DNA of 64,000 nucleotides from Atherix ibis (taxonomy: Eukaryota > Arthropoda > Insecta > Diptera > Athericidae). The position numbers were made by a program, and so were the translations under genes. The stretch is from assembly GCA_958298945.1 (NCBI GenBank), contig OY282609.1, positions 65,320,220 through 65,384,219 on the forward strand, read 5' to 3'. Shown here in pieces: positions 11,383 to 22,959 of this stretch. Every line of letters begins with the position of its first letter. Positions within the stretch are counted from its first letter, which is position 1. Below the pieces are notes generated by a model. That model worked only from the letters and a program-made list of their open reading frames with translations, made no database searches and was not told the DNA's origin.

Positions 11383-12198
11383 CGAGGTCTGTTCGAAAAG
11401 TATCGAGAATTTTGTGTTTTTTCCAAAAATTATTTATTTATTCATGAATATCTATTTTGTCCCCTTCAAAGTAATCCCCAACAGATATTATACACTTCTG
11501 CCAACGTTTTTTCCAATCGTCAAAGCACTTCAAAAAATCATTTTTTGTGATCTTGTTCAGCTCCTCCTTCGATGCCATCTTTATCTCCTCAATCGTAGCG
11601 TAGCGTGGTCCTTTCATGGGGCTCTTCAGTTTCGGGAATAAAAAAAAGTCACAGGGGGCAAGATCTGGAGAATATGGTGGCTGCGGCATTATTAGTGTGA
11701 GCAGGGGCGTTGTCATGGTGCAAAAGCCAATTTTTGTTCTTCCACAAATCCGGGCGTTTCTGGCGGATTTATTCGTGCAACTTGCGCATAACTTGCAGGT
11801 AATATTCCTTATTGACCTTTCTACCCTGTGACAAGAACTCATGATGCACCACGCCTCTGCAATCGAAGAAAACTGTAAGCAAAACCTTCACATTCGACCG
11901 AACTTGGCATTCGACCGATAAACGTTGCTTCGGTCCAAGGTAGCTTCATCAGTTAACATTCGGGGTGCGTCCGCGCAATTAATTTTGTTTTTCACAAAAA
12001 ATTTGGTACAGATTCTTTGATCCTTTTTTTTGGAATGACCAAAAATCGAAGACGAGCCAAAACACGTGCAAGCAAAGCAGCTGTCAAAAATTAACTGAAC
12101 ATTCAAAATGGCCGAACTTATCGCCACAAAAAATCGAAAATCGAATATACATAACCCGCGGAAATTCAAAATTCGCAATACTTTTTGAACAGCCCTCG
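11383..12198 (-). mobile_element. Group C mariner, internally deleted, both ends present
   Basis: An 816-bp element with inverted repeats CGAGGTCTGTTCGAAAAGTA (left) and TACTTTTTGAACAGCCCTCG (right), flanked by TA at 11381-11382 and 12199-12200. Read on the minus strand, the N-terminal codons survive (QRICTKFFVKNKINCADAPRML, EATLDRSNVYR). The sequence then jumps from the Tyr-Arg codons at about 11920 straight to the KFGRM/SNVKVLL codons, apparently across a short shared CGGTCGAATG. The first catalytic Asp region is therefore gone. A second deletion joins HHDNAPAH directly to TLIMPQPPYSPDLAPCD (about 11690-11705). The C-terminus ends KIDIHE at about 11444. Its deletions differ from those of the other C copies. 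Confidence 0.9.
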
Positions 12199-12200
12199 TA

Positions 12201-14729
12201 TCTTGCCCAAGAATTGAAATTAATTATAACTTAGTAAACTCATTGAGGACTTACGTACAATATAATCATGAGCATCAGGAATATCAAAATTAGATAAACT
12301 TAATAATTTTAAGTAATAATAAATATTGGTAAATTGTAAGCAAGTTGTAAATTAGAGTATATTTTCATTTAATTGCTTAGTTTCTATAATATTTACTAGG
12401 AACTATTTCTTAAAAATAAAATAAAATTATTAATAATAGAAAAGTTTTTCGAGAAATTTTATTTAATTTAGAAAACCCCAAAAATTCAATTTAAATTTGT
12501 ATTTTTGCATTCGAAATGAATTAAAATTTCAAATTTCTATTCAAGCAACAACAGTTTTATTACAATTTTTCCCTCAATTAAAATAAAATATGTATTTTCC
12601 CATACACGTATTATCGGTATTCGGGTTATAAAAAAGTACTTTTTCCGAAGATTAAAGGCATTTGGAAAAGTTTGAACAGGTGATAAATTTTCAATATTGT
12701 ACTTACTGTGGAATGTTGTTAAACAATTTTTTTTTTAAATTTTTGACTTCCAAAATATACAATTGCAAATTTCTTTTTATTATTACTTAAAACATTTAAG
12801 ATATTAACAATAAAAATAAATAAATAAATACATTTGAAATTCCTAACACTTTTTATTTATTTAACGTTTTGTATTATCATTAAAATTTCCGTTTCTTTGA
12901 AAGAAACTGTAAAAATTGTTTGATATTAGATCATTGGAATTATTGAATACTTAAAACAGTGAATATTTAATAAGAAATAATTTTTTGTTCAATTATATGC
13001 AAACATTAAAATGGAGCAAACTACGAAGTATAAAAACTTATTTACTTTGCTTTACTATTGAGTACAAGCAAATATCGTATATTTATGATTCAGAATTTTT
13101 TTTGTTGATATTTTTAATTTGTTAGCAAATATGCATTTAGAAAAGTGTTGCATACAAATTACAATAGAAAAATATTTTCAAGAAAATACCAATTTTAACA
13201 TTTTCAAAACAAAATAAAATGATCAGAAAATAATGGTAAACATTTTCTTTTACCAAACATCAGTGCAAGAAATGATAATTTTCAGTATTAAAGGCATTTT
13301 AAGAAATAGCTTTTTAACGACTGAATTTATTAACACCTTACTTTCTCTTTCTTTGCACAAAAGCAATAATACTAGAATAATATAAGAGAAAAGAAGACAA
13401 ATTGTTTATATCCCATCAATACTTTACGTAACGAATACCCAAAATAATTTATAACAAATTCGCTTAGAATAGATTCGAAAAAGCAGTTCGCATTATTTTA
13501 CCATAGATAGTGGCATGATCTACCAACGTAAAAACAGGATTTTGAAATCAGCAAGGATGATACATAAAAAACAAAATAAAGAAAATATTATCAAATGAAA
13601 ATGTTACTAAACCAAATGAATACCGTTTAAATCAAAACCATTTGTGGCCATCTATCTTATCCCCGGGGAACATTCTAATGGTCTCAATTTAATAGGCCGT
13701 AAATGGGAATTCAATTAAAAGTTGGAGATCGCGCTGCGCATCATCACCAAGTTCATTTCAGTTTGTCTTCTTTTTAATGGGTCGTACCACATCTTAGAAG
13801 GAATACACGTATTGCATACAAGTTGATCAAAACGAATTATTTCTACTCTCAGGAATTTTTCATTCAAAATTATATGGAAAGGGTTCAAGTCGTTAAGGTA
13901 GCATATCCAGCAAGAGCACGAAAATTTTAAGGAGTAGTAAAATCTTAAATAGCTACAACTATACGTAATCTTTTTCTGAAAAGGAATTTAAATCCCTAGT
14001 GCCATGTTTAATGCTTTAACCTTGACTGTTCGATTTTCTTTTATTTTCTTCAAGTTTGTTTAAGAAGTCGGTGTTTTTACAAATACTCCTGCTTATAGTA
14101 TTCACTTCTGATTGTATTCTATATCAAACGTTAGGTTTTCGATATTTATTATAGAGAATTTAAACGTACTTTGCAATATTGACTGTAGTGCTTAAAGATT
14201 ACGAAATAAGAGAGCTACCATATTATTACGTTGTAATTCAAAAATTATCTACTGTCAACAACAAAATTAATTAATAACATTTTTATTAATACAACAAAAA
14301 ATATTTGGCGGATACGCAAAATTATATGCACGCTGAATTTTTATTGGAAATAAAATGTCCAATAAATCTTTCCACCCGACTTTAGAAATGATCTCTTAAC
14401 AAATTTTGAATCGTTTGAGTAAGTACGTAAGCAGACATTAAAAAAAACGCTCGTAAATTAGACGTTGTATTACTTATTATTGAATAATATGAAAGGGTAT
14501 GAGGAGTAAACGTCCAAGGATGTAAGGACGTACAATTACGACAAGCGACTGAAACATATTGAGAATCTTATAAGAGTGCAGTTCGTACGTGTAGTAGTGC
14601 CAACAGATTTTTACAATTTTAATGTTTTCTTATATTAGCAACATTTTTGAAATTGATAATCAAAAGGCAAACTGTTTTCATATAAAACATATTAAATGAA
14701 TTTAAAAATTGAATTAACGACAATACAGA
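12201..14729. other. AT-rich DNA, no gene seen
   Basis: Long A/T-rich stretch with no frame above chance and no recognised repeat. A slightly less AT-rich patch at about 13660-13760 shows nothing identifiable. Confidence 0.55.
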
Positions 14730-15385
14730 AACTGTGGAAAAAAGGAATAAAACTGATTTTTTTGAAATTTTTTTTTTAATACATCAATGTTATTTCTTTC
14801 AAAATAAATTACATGGGCAACCATAAATGGGCGGAGGCTTTGTTTCCACTCTTCATAGCAATACTGGAAGGCTTCAACTGGAATTGCCTTCAGCTCTTCC
14901 ATTATACTCCTTTGGATGTTATCGATAGTACCAAAATAATATTCTTCCAAGGTTTTTTTTTTATCTTGTAGTACAAGAAAAATTCACACAATAAAAAAAA
15001 ATAATGTGAATAGGGTTGGGGGAGGGGGGGGGGGGGGTGGGGGGGGGTTGGTCTGAGAAAAGACAGCAATCTGTTTTTCCGACGAAATATCGTTGATGGA
15101 TCCAAGTGTCTGCGCAAAAATCTGTTTTTCTGAGCCTTTAAAAAAAAGGCGTAGATTCTTTGTATCCGATCAGGCAGATCTTCAACAGGGAAAACTGATG
15201 AAATTGTGCCAAATTTTCATCAGTTTTCGATGTTGAAAGCTATTTTGAGGGAGTTTTGGCTTTCATTGCCTTTAGGTCCAAATTTGCTGTTCCAGTTTTC
15301 GTAACATACTCTAAAGACACAACTTCACTTATCACACTATGTTACGGGAAGAAATTGAAACTGTACTGCACGTTAAGAAGCCTCG
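14730..15385 (-). mobile_element. Group F mariner remnant, with a poly-C/poly-G tract in the coding region
   Basis: Minus-strand remnant. The C-terminal codons read GTIDNIQRSIMEELKAIPVE, then FQYCYEEWKQSL and YFERNNIDV (14780-14940), a typical mariner tail. The trailer resembles the 3' end of the better-preserved F copy at 51104-51940, and the piece at about 15245-15340 resembles the interior of that copy (51395-51460). The stretch that should code for the PPYSPDL catalytic block is a run of C on this strand (G on the plus strand, about 15013-15051). A possible 5' end (CCTCG then TA) lies at 15381-15387. No working frame remains. Confidence 0.7.
15013..15051. repeat. Poly-G tract
   Basis: Nearly pure G on the plus strand with single A and T interruptions, in otherwise AT-rich DNA. 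It lies where the mariner remnant should code for its Pro-rich PPYSPDL block, so CCN proline codons may have seeded the expansion. Its true length may be uncertain in assembly. Confidence 0.9.
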
Positions 15386-15387
15386 TA

Positions 15388-18300
15388 TGAATAATAAACT
15401 GATCAAATGACGCAAATTTACTTTTAGAAATAATGTTTATTTTTTTTTCTGAAACCACGAATTTGTTGAAGAAGTTTATTCATAGTTACTGTTTAAAAAT
15501 TGTAATTGTATTCGGAGCATAAGTCGTCAAGGAATGTTTAAAGGGAGTTAAGTTATGAGTAAAAAGGCTGGAATAAAATTAACAAAAAAAATTTAATTAC
15601 AAAAATACCGCTTAAAAGCATATATCAATAAATTGAATAATTTGTGCTGTATTTCATATAAATTCTCAATCTTGGGACTCGTAATGCATATTGAACAAGA
15701 CAACAAATCAAATAATATATTCTTTGCAGTTAATTTTAAGAGTTTTCAATATTATCTGATTTTAAAATATTTCTTCAACTATTCACTATTTATTTAAAAT
15801 AATTTTTTTGTTTTTATATCTATTTACGAACATTTTACACTTGAATTTATTTACTCTTAGGAACTCTACTGTTGAAGCTTCCTGCTTAAACGTTTAGTTC
15901 TATTCGTTGAATAATTATATATAGTGAGTAATTTATTGGCTATTAAATAAGCGCATCGATAGTCAATATTGATTCAGTAATTGTTGGTTGACATATTCTT
16001 CATTTGCATGCGAATTCTGATGAAGTTAACATATTTCGAAGTTAGAATTTTGCGAATATACTTTTAAGAAATAAACATAGAAAATATTTGTTAAAACAAG
16101 TAAGATAATATTTTCTATCTCTTGTAACCTGCATTCAATTGTGATTCTAAAGAGATGCCTTGATATAAGAGAACGATTTTTTCGATAATATTTTCAATTA
16201 AAATTATTATAAAATTAATATTTTTAAGTAAAATTTGTTTAAAGAATTTACAACCAAAAATCTGAATAAATGCTTGCAAATAATAAGTAATATTGGCATC
16301 CTTTGAAGATACTTTTTTTTTTATATGGAACAGATATAAAACTCCTTCACATTTTTACTTAAATGGTTTATATCCATATTAGGATTAAAATAAAACACCA
16401 TTTTTAGAATTTAAAATTTTATATTTGATTTTAAGAGGAATATAACCATTTATCAAATGTACGGTTTTATTTTATTTTGTTAGCATAAGAACGTTACAAC
16501 TGGGAATGTATTGAATATTTCCAGTAATAAATTTCCTCCTACGATAATTAATAGAAACTGGTATCTTACCAAGTACTGTTCTTGCCTATTAAACTTGGCG
16601 TATGTGTCATAACAACAATTGGGATTTTGCAAATTTTCTTCCATGGTAAGATCACATTCGATTCATACATATTCCATATAGTGGAGGTATAAATTTACTA
16701 TACTGTAAACATCTGTTGATCATATTAGTCCAAACTGGTCAATTCCATATTCGGCAAGGTAACAAGGCAGCTTAATTTAACAAGAACCTCACCCCGAATA
16801 GCTTTTCAGAAATGTGCAGTGGTGAATACATTTGCGTGGTCAATAAAATTAAACTTATTGAAAAGAAAAAGAATTTATAAAAATTTACGGAAATATTTGA
16901 TTTTTAAAAAAAATAATACCCTCAACATTTTCGATATCTACAAGTCTGCGATATTGTTGTGGAAATATTGCAGACTTGTAGATTAGTGGAAAAATAAAGA
17001 CAAACTGCGATATTGTTGTGGGTGTGGAACAAGCCTACGTAAATGGTTTGGGCAGCTTTCATTTTTATCCAAAAATTTAGCAAATTGCTCTTCTGTAACA
17101 TGCGATGACTAACAAAATTACATTAATCGGTTATATTTGACTAAAAGGGTAAGATTTAAATGAAGAAAATCTCATTACGTAAATGTGGTGAAATTAATAT
17201 CAAAGGTTAATCATATAATATTTTTCAATACGAACATTTTTATTGATCATTTGGGCGGAAGAAATCATCTCTGAAACAGGATATGGTTGTGTCTCTCGAA
17301 AAGGAAATTTTTCACCAAAAAAAACTTGTCCTTTCCATTATCGAAGTGGCATGTTCTCATTCGGAAATGCAATAAAATAAGCGGTAGCTTTGAAAATCTA
17401 TTTAATATAAACAAAATATTTTCATTGTATTTAGATCTAATATAGTTTTTTATTCAATACTAAATTTTTATTATATTTTTTCTATGGATTTAAATTGAAT
17501 CTTTATTAAATAACTTTTTGGCATAAACTAACGTCTTGTGAGAATTTCTTATAAACATTTTGAATTTCTAATAATTTCAGATAGTTTCCTGTTAGGTTTT
17601 TTTTTTTGAACATTTAAAAATTAATTATAAGCATAAGAATTTGGTCTAGAAACTTGTTTCATAAAATTCAAAGATGCAAGGAAATTTCAAAAAAAGGTGA
17701 TGCGGAAAAAAACTGGATTCATTTTTCTAGTATTTATAATCACGTAAAAAAAACGTGGAGGATATGGTATTTAAAAAAATAGATTGTATTATTTAATGAT
17801 TAATTAAAAATTAATTTATTAGAATGAACGGAAAATATGTACTAGTATAACTAATTTTTTTTCTCAATTTATCTTAAAGTTATTAAAATGGCAAAAATCT
17901 TTGAAATTCGTACAGACTCGGTACAACTAACAAATTTTATTTTTAGTCAAAGTGTTTGAATAAAATTAATGAATGATTTCTAAAATAAATAAAGTCAACA
18001 TTGAAATTGTAATTTTTTCTTAAATGTTACAATATTTAAAGATAACCATGGCTTGTATCTAATATACTTTCCAAGCAACTACACTCTACCTTCTGCTAAG
18101 GAAAGGACCACTTGATTATGCTTAGCTATCAACTTGAACAGTCATGGTGGTGCTAAATTCCATCAGCTGTCTTTTAAATACCGTCTGTCTTTCGAAAATA
18201 AGTGCATCAAGAAATTTAATCTCTAATATGAAATAATTTTTATTTGGCACATTTTTATTACTCTGCCTGCCTTAGTTATTTATAAGGAATAGTAGAGAAA

Positions 18301-19959
18301 ACAGTGATAGAAAAACAGTATATGTACTCGAACAAATAATCCGTAATAATAACTATGTACACCGCATTACTTATAATGTGTAATAATCGTATTGTATCAA
18401 CCTGTTCATATCATTGTACGAGTTCATTATGGCTAAGATTGAATTGAAAGATAATCGAATAGGTGAGATGTACACTATCAACGAATCAAATTCAGATGAC
18501 AATAATAAATTTCAAGAGAGGAAACAAAAAATAAACAATCTAACGGTATTTGGGAGCAATAATGATAATTTTTCATCACTCTATCACATATTCTTTAAAT
18601 TCATTTTTTTACTACATATACTCGTATAAGAATAAAAAATGTAGTTAAGAAAGAATTACAATAAAAGAGAAAAAGATACAGTGTGAAGTTATGAAATTAT
18701 TAACGATATGCGATATTAAAAATAAAAAGCTATGAAAAAGAGAGTTTTGAAAGCAAATTATGTGGACACATACAGTTCGTCATATTCACCAATTCGTTTG
18801 TATCAGATTATTTCGGTAGATGTCACTTTAGAAAAAATCTAACAAACTGAAAATAATTAGTTCTGCAAGACATACCATAATTTACAGGTTGAGATATTTT
18901 CACCGTTCTTTAGTGGAATGTCAGCATACTCGTATATTCATTTCTACTCTCACAGATGATGATTAGAAATGATGAATAATCTAATTTTTCAAGCAATCAT
19001 CGAATGAATACGAATAAATAAAAATTTGTAGAAAAGAATTTCTGAACTTTTATAAATACTATACGCCTACACATTCAGTCTTGAAAACATATTTTGCATA
19101 TTGGATTTGGATGAAAAAAGCTTTTAGCAGAAATAATTTTTTGAAAAATAATTCACTGACTGTAAAACAGGTCAAGCATAAATGCTGTTTTAACAAGCAT
19201 TATTGTAACAGATTTTTCTGTTAACAGATTTTCAAAGATTTTTTCAAAATGTTTAATGGTAGTTTTGCGTGAAGTGATTGCAATGAATTCATCAACGAAT
19301 TTGACTCTAATGCCCTAAAACGAGGTCATGAGTAAATCTAAGTTGTTAATTTGTAGGACTCTTTATCTGTGAATCAAAGAAGCCAAATCATAGACAAGTT
19401 GGTAATTATTTTCTTTGCTTTTTTTATTAACATTTAGGGAAAACTCATTTATTGATTAGACAATAAGGGAAGAAGGATATATTTACTTTCTAAAAAAAGA
19501 TCAAACCCTGACGAAATCTATAATTTTCTTTATTGAAAGATATTATGAATTCTTAGGTGTTTTGCATTTCAATCAATCTGACTTAAAAAATTACTTTTGC
19601 CTAATTAAATCAAATATTATTCTTCTGATTCGTCAATGTCGACTAGATGCTATCTCCAATTTAGCAGATATACGATTAGTAGATATTGAATAAAAAAGAA
19701 AACTTTAATCTTTAAATTAATAATCTTATACACTGCAAAAGAACTTTTATCTTAAAGGGGCATTCTTAGATTTGATATCTGAGAAATGGTTTAATCCACT
19801 TAGTAATATTTGTAATTTTTGAATGAATTGTCTAGAAAATATTGTTAAAAAAATTTTGCTTTATTACAGAGTATTAAACACTTCAAAATGCAAAAACTTC
19901 TCGTAAGTTATTCAACTTTATTTTAATTCTCATTTTTAAAGGACATTCAAATTTTCAAA
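15388..19959. other. AT-rich DNA, no gene seen
   Basis: The longest featureless interval. Apart from the small palindrome at 16936-16983 I see no frame, transposon or tandem array. A 71-residue frame at 18414-18629 is probably chance. Confidence 0.5.
16936..17021. repeat. 20-bp imperfect palindrome plus 17-bp direct repeat
   Basis: Arms 16936-16955 and 16964-16983 are reverse complements with one mismatch around an 8-nt loop. Part of the left arm and loop (16946-16962) is repeated directly at 17005-17021. The combination of an inverted and a direct copy of the same short segment suggests a templated insertion. Confidence 0.8.
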
Positions 19960-20285
19960 TACTAATTTTCTATTGAAAATTTGAATAAAAATTTTTCTGA
20001 AAACCTTTATTAAAATTTCCACTAAAATTTGGTTTCAATTTGTACTGAAATATTTTCTGAAAATTTGTAGTGGAAATTTTTACTGGAAAATTTTAACCGA
20101 AAATGTTTAATGAAAATTATATACTGAAAATTTGTACTGAAAATTTTTACTGAAAATTTTTAGTGAACATTTTTCGTGAAAATTTGTACTTAAAATTCTT
20201 ATTGAAAATGTTTAATGGAAATTTTTACTGAAAATTTGTAATTAAAATGTTTAGTGGAAATTTTTACTGATGATTGTTATTATAT
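19960..20285. repeat. Degenerate 13-bp tandem array (TGAAAATTTTTAC type), array 2
   Basis: The clearest of three arrays. From about 20120 the units follow one another as TGAAAATTTGTAC, TGAAAATTTTTAC, TGAAAATTTTTAG, TGAACATTTTTCG and so on. More than a dozen units are readable, each about 13 bp, with point differences and few length changes. Confidence 0.75.
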
Positions 20286-20980
20286 TTCAAGGTTTGTTAA
20301 AATGTGAAATTAATTTATATAACTAAGTCGACTATCGGAAATATTTGAAATATTTTCATACTTGTAATTCCCTAAATTCGATTATTATACAAAAATATCA
20401 CTCTCCTAGATTTTAATATCCACAATCCTTCTAAGAATTATTTTATTGGTGTGGTAAAATCCTCGAGAACTGGCGCAACGCCTCCGATTCGAGCAATTAA
20501 ATGCATCCCCGACGTAGCTTTTGCTTTCTAACGGATATGGCATATATTTTCTTGGAAAGTGCATAATTTTATCGAAGAAACCATTTCTATTTTTTTGAAA
20601 GAGTGGACAGATTGGGACAAATTTAGATCTAACTTTAAAAAAAAGCCAATTTGATCCCTTGCATACTTAATTTAGTTTTTTCACTACTACAGTTAGATTT
20701 TTGTAAATATTAACCATGAAAAATCTGCAAAAAAGAAGAAAAAATGATTACTAAATGTTAGATTTTTAAACGAAATTTAATTTTTAAGAAAATATTTTTA
20801 AAAAATCCGTAAAAAGCAGCAATCCTAATTGGCTCTATAGTTGTCTGTTTGTTTGTTTGTAATGGCTATGGCAGACATCTTTATTGCTGATTAAAGTGTA
20901 TTCGATACTATAATTAATTAAAAATAATATCGTTCAAATGACCTCCATGATTAAATGGTGGCTATATCAGAGCACAAACG
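20286..20980. other. AT-rich DNA, no gene seen
   Basis: No frame or known repeat. A short GTTT tandem (about 20846-20860) is present. The interval ends at the TA target site at 20981-20982. Confidence 0.55.
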
Positions 20981-21162
20981 TACGAGGTCTGTTCAAAAAG
21001 TATCACGAATTTTGAATTTCCGCGGGTTACGTGTATTCGATTTCCGATTTTTTGGTGGCGTTATGTTCATACTCATGTCACTCACTTATGGCGACAAGTT
21101 CGGCCATTTTTAATGTTCAGTTAGTTTTTGACAGCTGCTTTGTTTGCACTTACAACCAAAAA

Positions 21163-21489
21163 ATGGATCAAAGAATCTGTATCAAATTTTGTGTGAAAAA
21201 CACAATTAATTGCGTGGACGCATTCCGAATGTTGACTGTGGGATATGGTGAAGCTACCTTGAACCGAAGCAATGTTTATCGGTGGTACAAAATGTTTTCA
21301 GAGGGCCGAGAAGATGTGAACGACGAAAAGCGTGCCGGACGCCCGAGCACGTCAACAACAGACGAAAACATTGATGAAGTAAAGAAAATAGTATTGGCCA
21401 ATCGTCGAATCACCGTTAGAAAAGTTGCTGAGGACTTAACCATATCGATTGGCTCCTGCTATTCCATTTTTACCAATGATTTGGCTTGA
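21163..21489 (+). pseudogene. Group C mariner transposase, N-terminal DNA-binding half
   Basis: The best-preserved N-terminus of group C: ATG at 21163 followed by DQRICIKFCVKNTINCVDAF. Next comes a first helix-turn-helix ending NRSNVYRWYKMFSEGREDV, then a GRPSTSTTDENIDEVKK linker and a second helix-turn-helix (RRITVRKVAEDLTISIGSCY). The frame stops at TGA 21487-21489. The next recognisable codons (for RRVAAKFVPKLL) are shifted out of frame. The first half of a mariner transposase binds the terminal repeats, so this fragment could bind C ends if translated, but I see no evidence of expression. Confidence 0.8.
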
Positions 21490-22325
21490 GACGGGTCGCC
21501 GCAAAATTCGTACCAAAATTGCTTCTCTTTTGAAGCAGACCACTCATCAAGCCATTTTCGGATGTCTACGTAAGAATCGAAGTGCTGCTCAGCGAGTGCG
21601 TGGCCCATCGACGAAAACAGGTGGTAGTCGGACAGGACCAGGTCTGGTGAATAAACGGGGTGGGGTAGCACCTCCCAGTTGAGTGTCTCCAAGTAGTTTC
21701 GGGCCATTTTTGACGTATATGATAGTGCGTTGTCGTGGAGGAAAATCAGCTTGTCATGTCTTTGTTGATAATCCGTCCTTTTTTCACCCAGAGCACGGTA
21801 CAATTTGATCAGTTGTTGGTGGTAGCAGTGGGCATTGACAGTTTCACTAGGTTTCAACACCTCATAGTAGACGATACCCTGCTGATCCCACCAAACGCAC
21901 AGCATCCTCTTTCGTCCGAAGCGATTTGATCTTGGGGAAGATGTTGATGGTTGGCCGGGATCAACCCACGATTTCTTGTGTTTAGTACTCCCGAAATATA
22001 TTCACTTTTCATCGCCTGTCATAATCCGATGCAGGAACGACTTTCTTTTTTGTCTGGAGAGCAAGATTTCGCATGTGTTTTGGCTTCGCTCCATCTGCCT
22101 ATCGTTCAATTTATACAACACCCATTTTCCGGTCTTTTCAATCTTCCCCATGACACGCAGACGCATGGAAATGGCTGGTTGAGTAACACCCAATGGCTCC
22201 GCGAGCATTTTTTGCTATTGGGTATCGTCTTCGTCCAAAAGAGCCTGCAATTGAACCTTCCTAGGCCGATTTTCACAGTTCGATTGGCTCCTGCTATTCC
22301 ATTTTTACCAATGATTTGGTTTGAG
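21445..22325 (+). repeat. 46-bp direct repeats flanking the M fragment
   Basis: Segments 21445-21490 and 22280-22325 are 45/46 identical and both come from the C transposase (codons around GSCYSIFTNDL). They bracket the inverted M fragment. Mariner insertion would give only a TA duplication, so this repeat arose by another route. Confidence 0.92.
21523..22276 (-). mobile_element. Group M mariner fragment without ends
   Basis: Minus-strand Mos1-like transposase codons without terminal repeats. The fragment runs from the C-terminal tail (KWLDEWSASKEK) back to the helix-turn-helix linker (GKIEKTGKWVLYKLNDRQMER, LLDEDDTQ-like region near 22225). Catalytic blocks are visible: MTGDEK (about 22002-22020), LHDNALSYTSK and YSPDLVLSDYHLF. 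A 148-residue open frame spans 21459-21905 and runs through the junction into antisense C sequence. The left junction lies in similar AAATTGCTTCTC-like sequence in both families. The right junction follows GATTTTCAC. Confidence 0.9.
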
Positions 22326-22901
22326 TGAAGAATCATGGGTTTATGGTTATGACGTGGAAACCAAAGCTCAATAATGCCAATGGAAGTTGCCGCACGAGCC
22401 AAGACCGAAAAAAGCGCGCCAAGTTCGGTCGAATGTGAAGGTTTTGCTTACAGTTATCTTCGATTGCAGGGGCGTGGTGCATCATGAGTTCTCGCCACAG
22501 GGTAGAACGCTCAATAAGGAATATTACCTGCCAGTAATACGCAAGTTGCGCAAAGCAATCCGCCAGAAACGCCCGGATTTGTGGAAGAAGAAAAATTCTC
22601 ACGCATCGTTGCTTGTGCTTGAATTTTTGGCCAAAAACAACACACTAATAATGCCGCAGCCACCGTATTCTTCAGATCTGGCCTCTATAACTTTTTCTTG
22701 TTCCCAAAACTGACGAGCCCCATGAAAGGACGACGCTATGCTACGATTGCGGAGATAAAGACGGCATTGAAGGAGGAGCTAAACAAGATCACAAAAAATG
22801 ATTTTTTGAAGTGCTTCGATGATTGGAAAAAACGTTGGCACAAATGTATAATATCTGGTGGGGATTACTTTGAAGGGGACAAAATAGATATTCATGAATA
22901 A
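22326..22901 (+). pseudogene. Group C transposase, catalytic half (damaged)
   Basis: Starts at the codons for ESWVYGYDVETKAQ-like sequence. It continues as LPHEPRPKKARQVRSNVKVL and an RKAIRQKRPDLW block, then reads FLAKNNTLIMPQPPYSSDLA, and ends in DYFEGDKIDIHE with TAA at 22899-22901. The HHDNAPA block with the second Asp is deleted, and the APCDFF block is damaged, so all three metal ligands are affected. Confidence 0.8.
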
Positions 22902-22959
22902 ATAAATAATTTTTGAAAAAAAACACAAAATTCGCGATATTTTTTGAACAGACCTCGTA

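Larger units (their letters stand above)
20983..22957 (+). mobile_element. Group C mariner split by a group M fragment (composite)
   Basis: Both ends are intact: CGAGGTCTGTTCAAAAAGTA on the left and the reverse complement, ending GAACAGACCTCG, on the right, with TA at 20981-20982 and 22958-22959. Read on the plus strand it contains the C transposase N-terminal half (from ATG 21163 to about 21522). Next comes an inverted group M fragment (21523-22276). A second copy of the C segment at 21445-21490 follows at 22280-22325, and then the C catalytic half begins inside GDESW. The C segment between the helix-turn-helix and the first catalytic Asp is missing. The second catalytic Asp is lost as well, since KKN is joined to SHASLLV near 22596. 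The composite moved as a unit or was built in place. Confidence 0.92.

Noticed and set aside
21459..21905. 148-residue open frame as a real fused gene
   Set aside because: It is an M transposase fragment that reads by chance into antisense C sequence. It starts inside the catalytic domain and lacks any promoter or start context.
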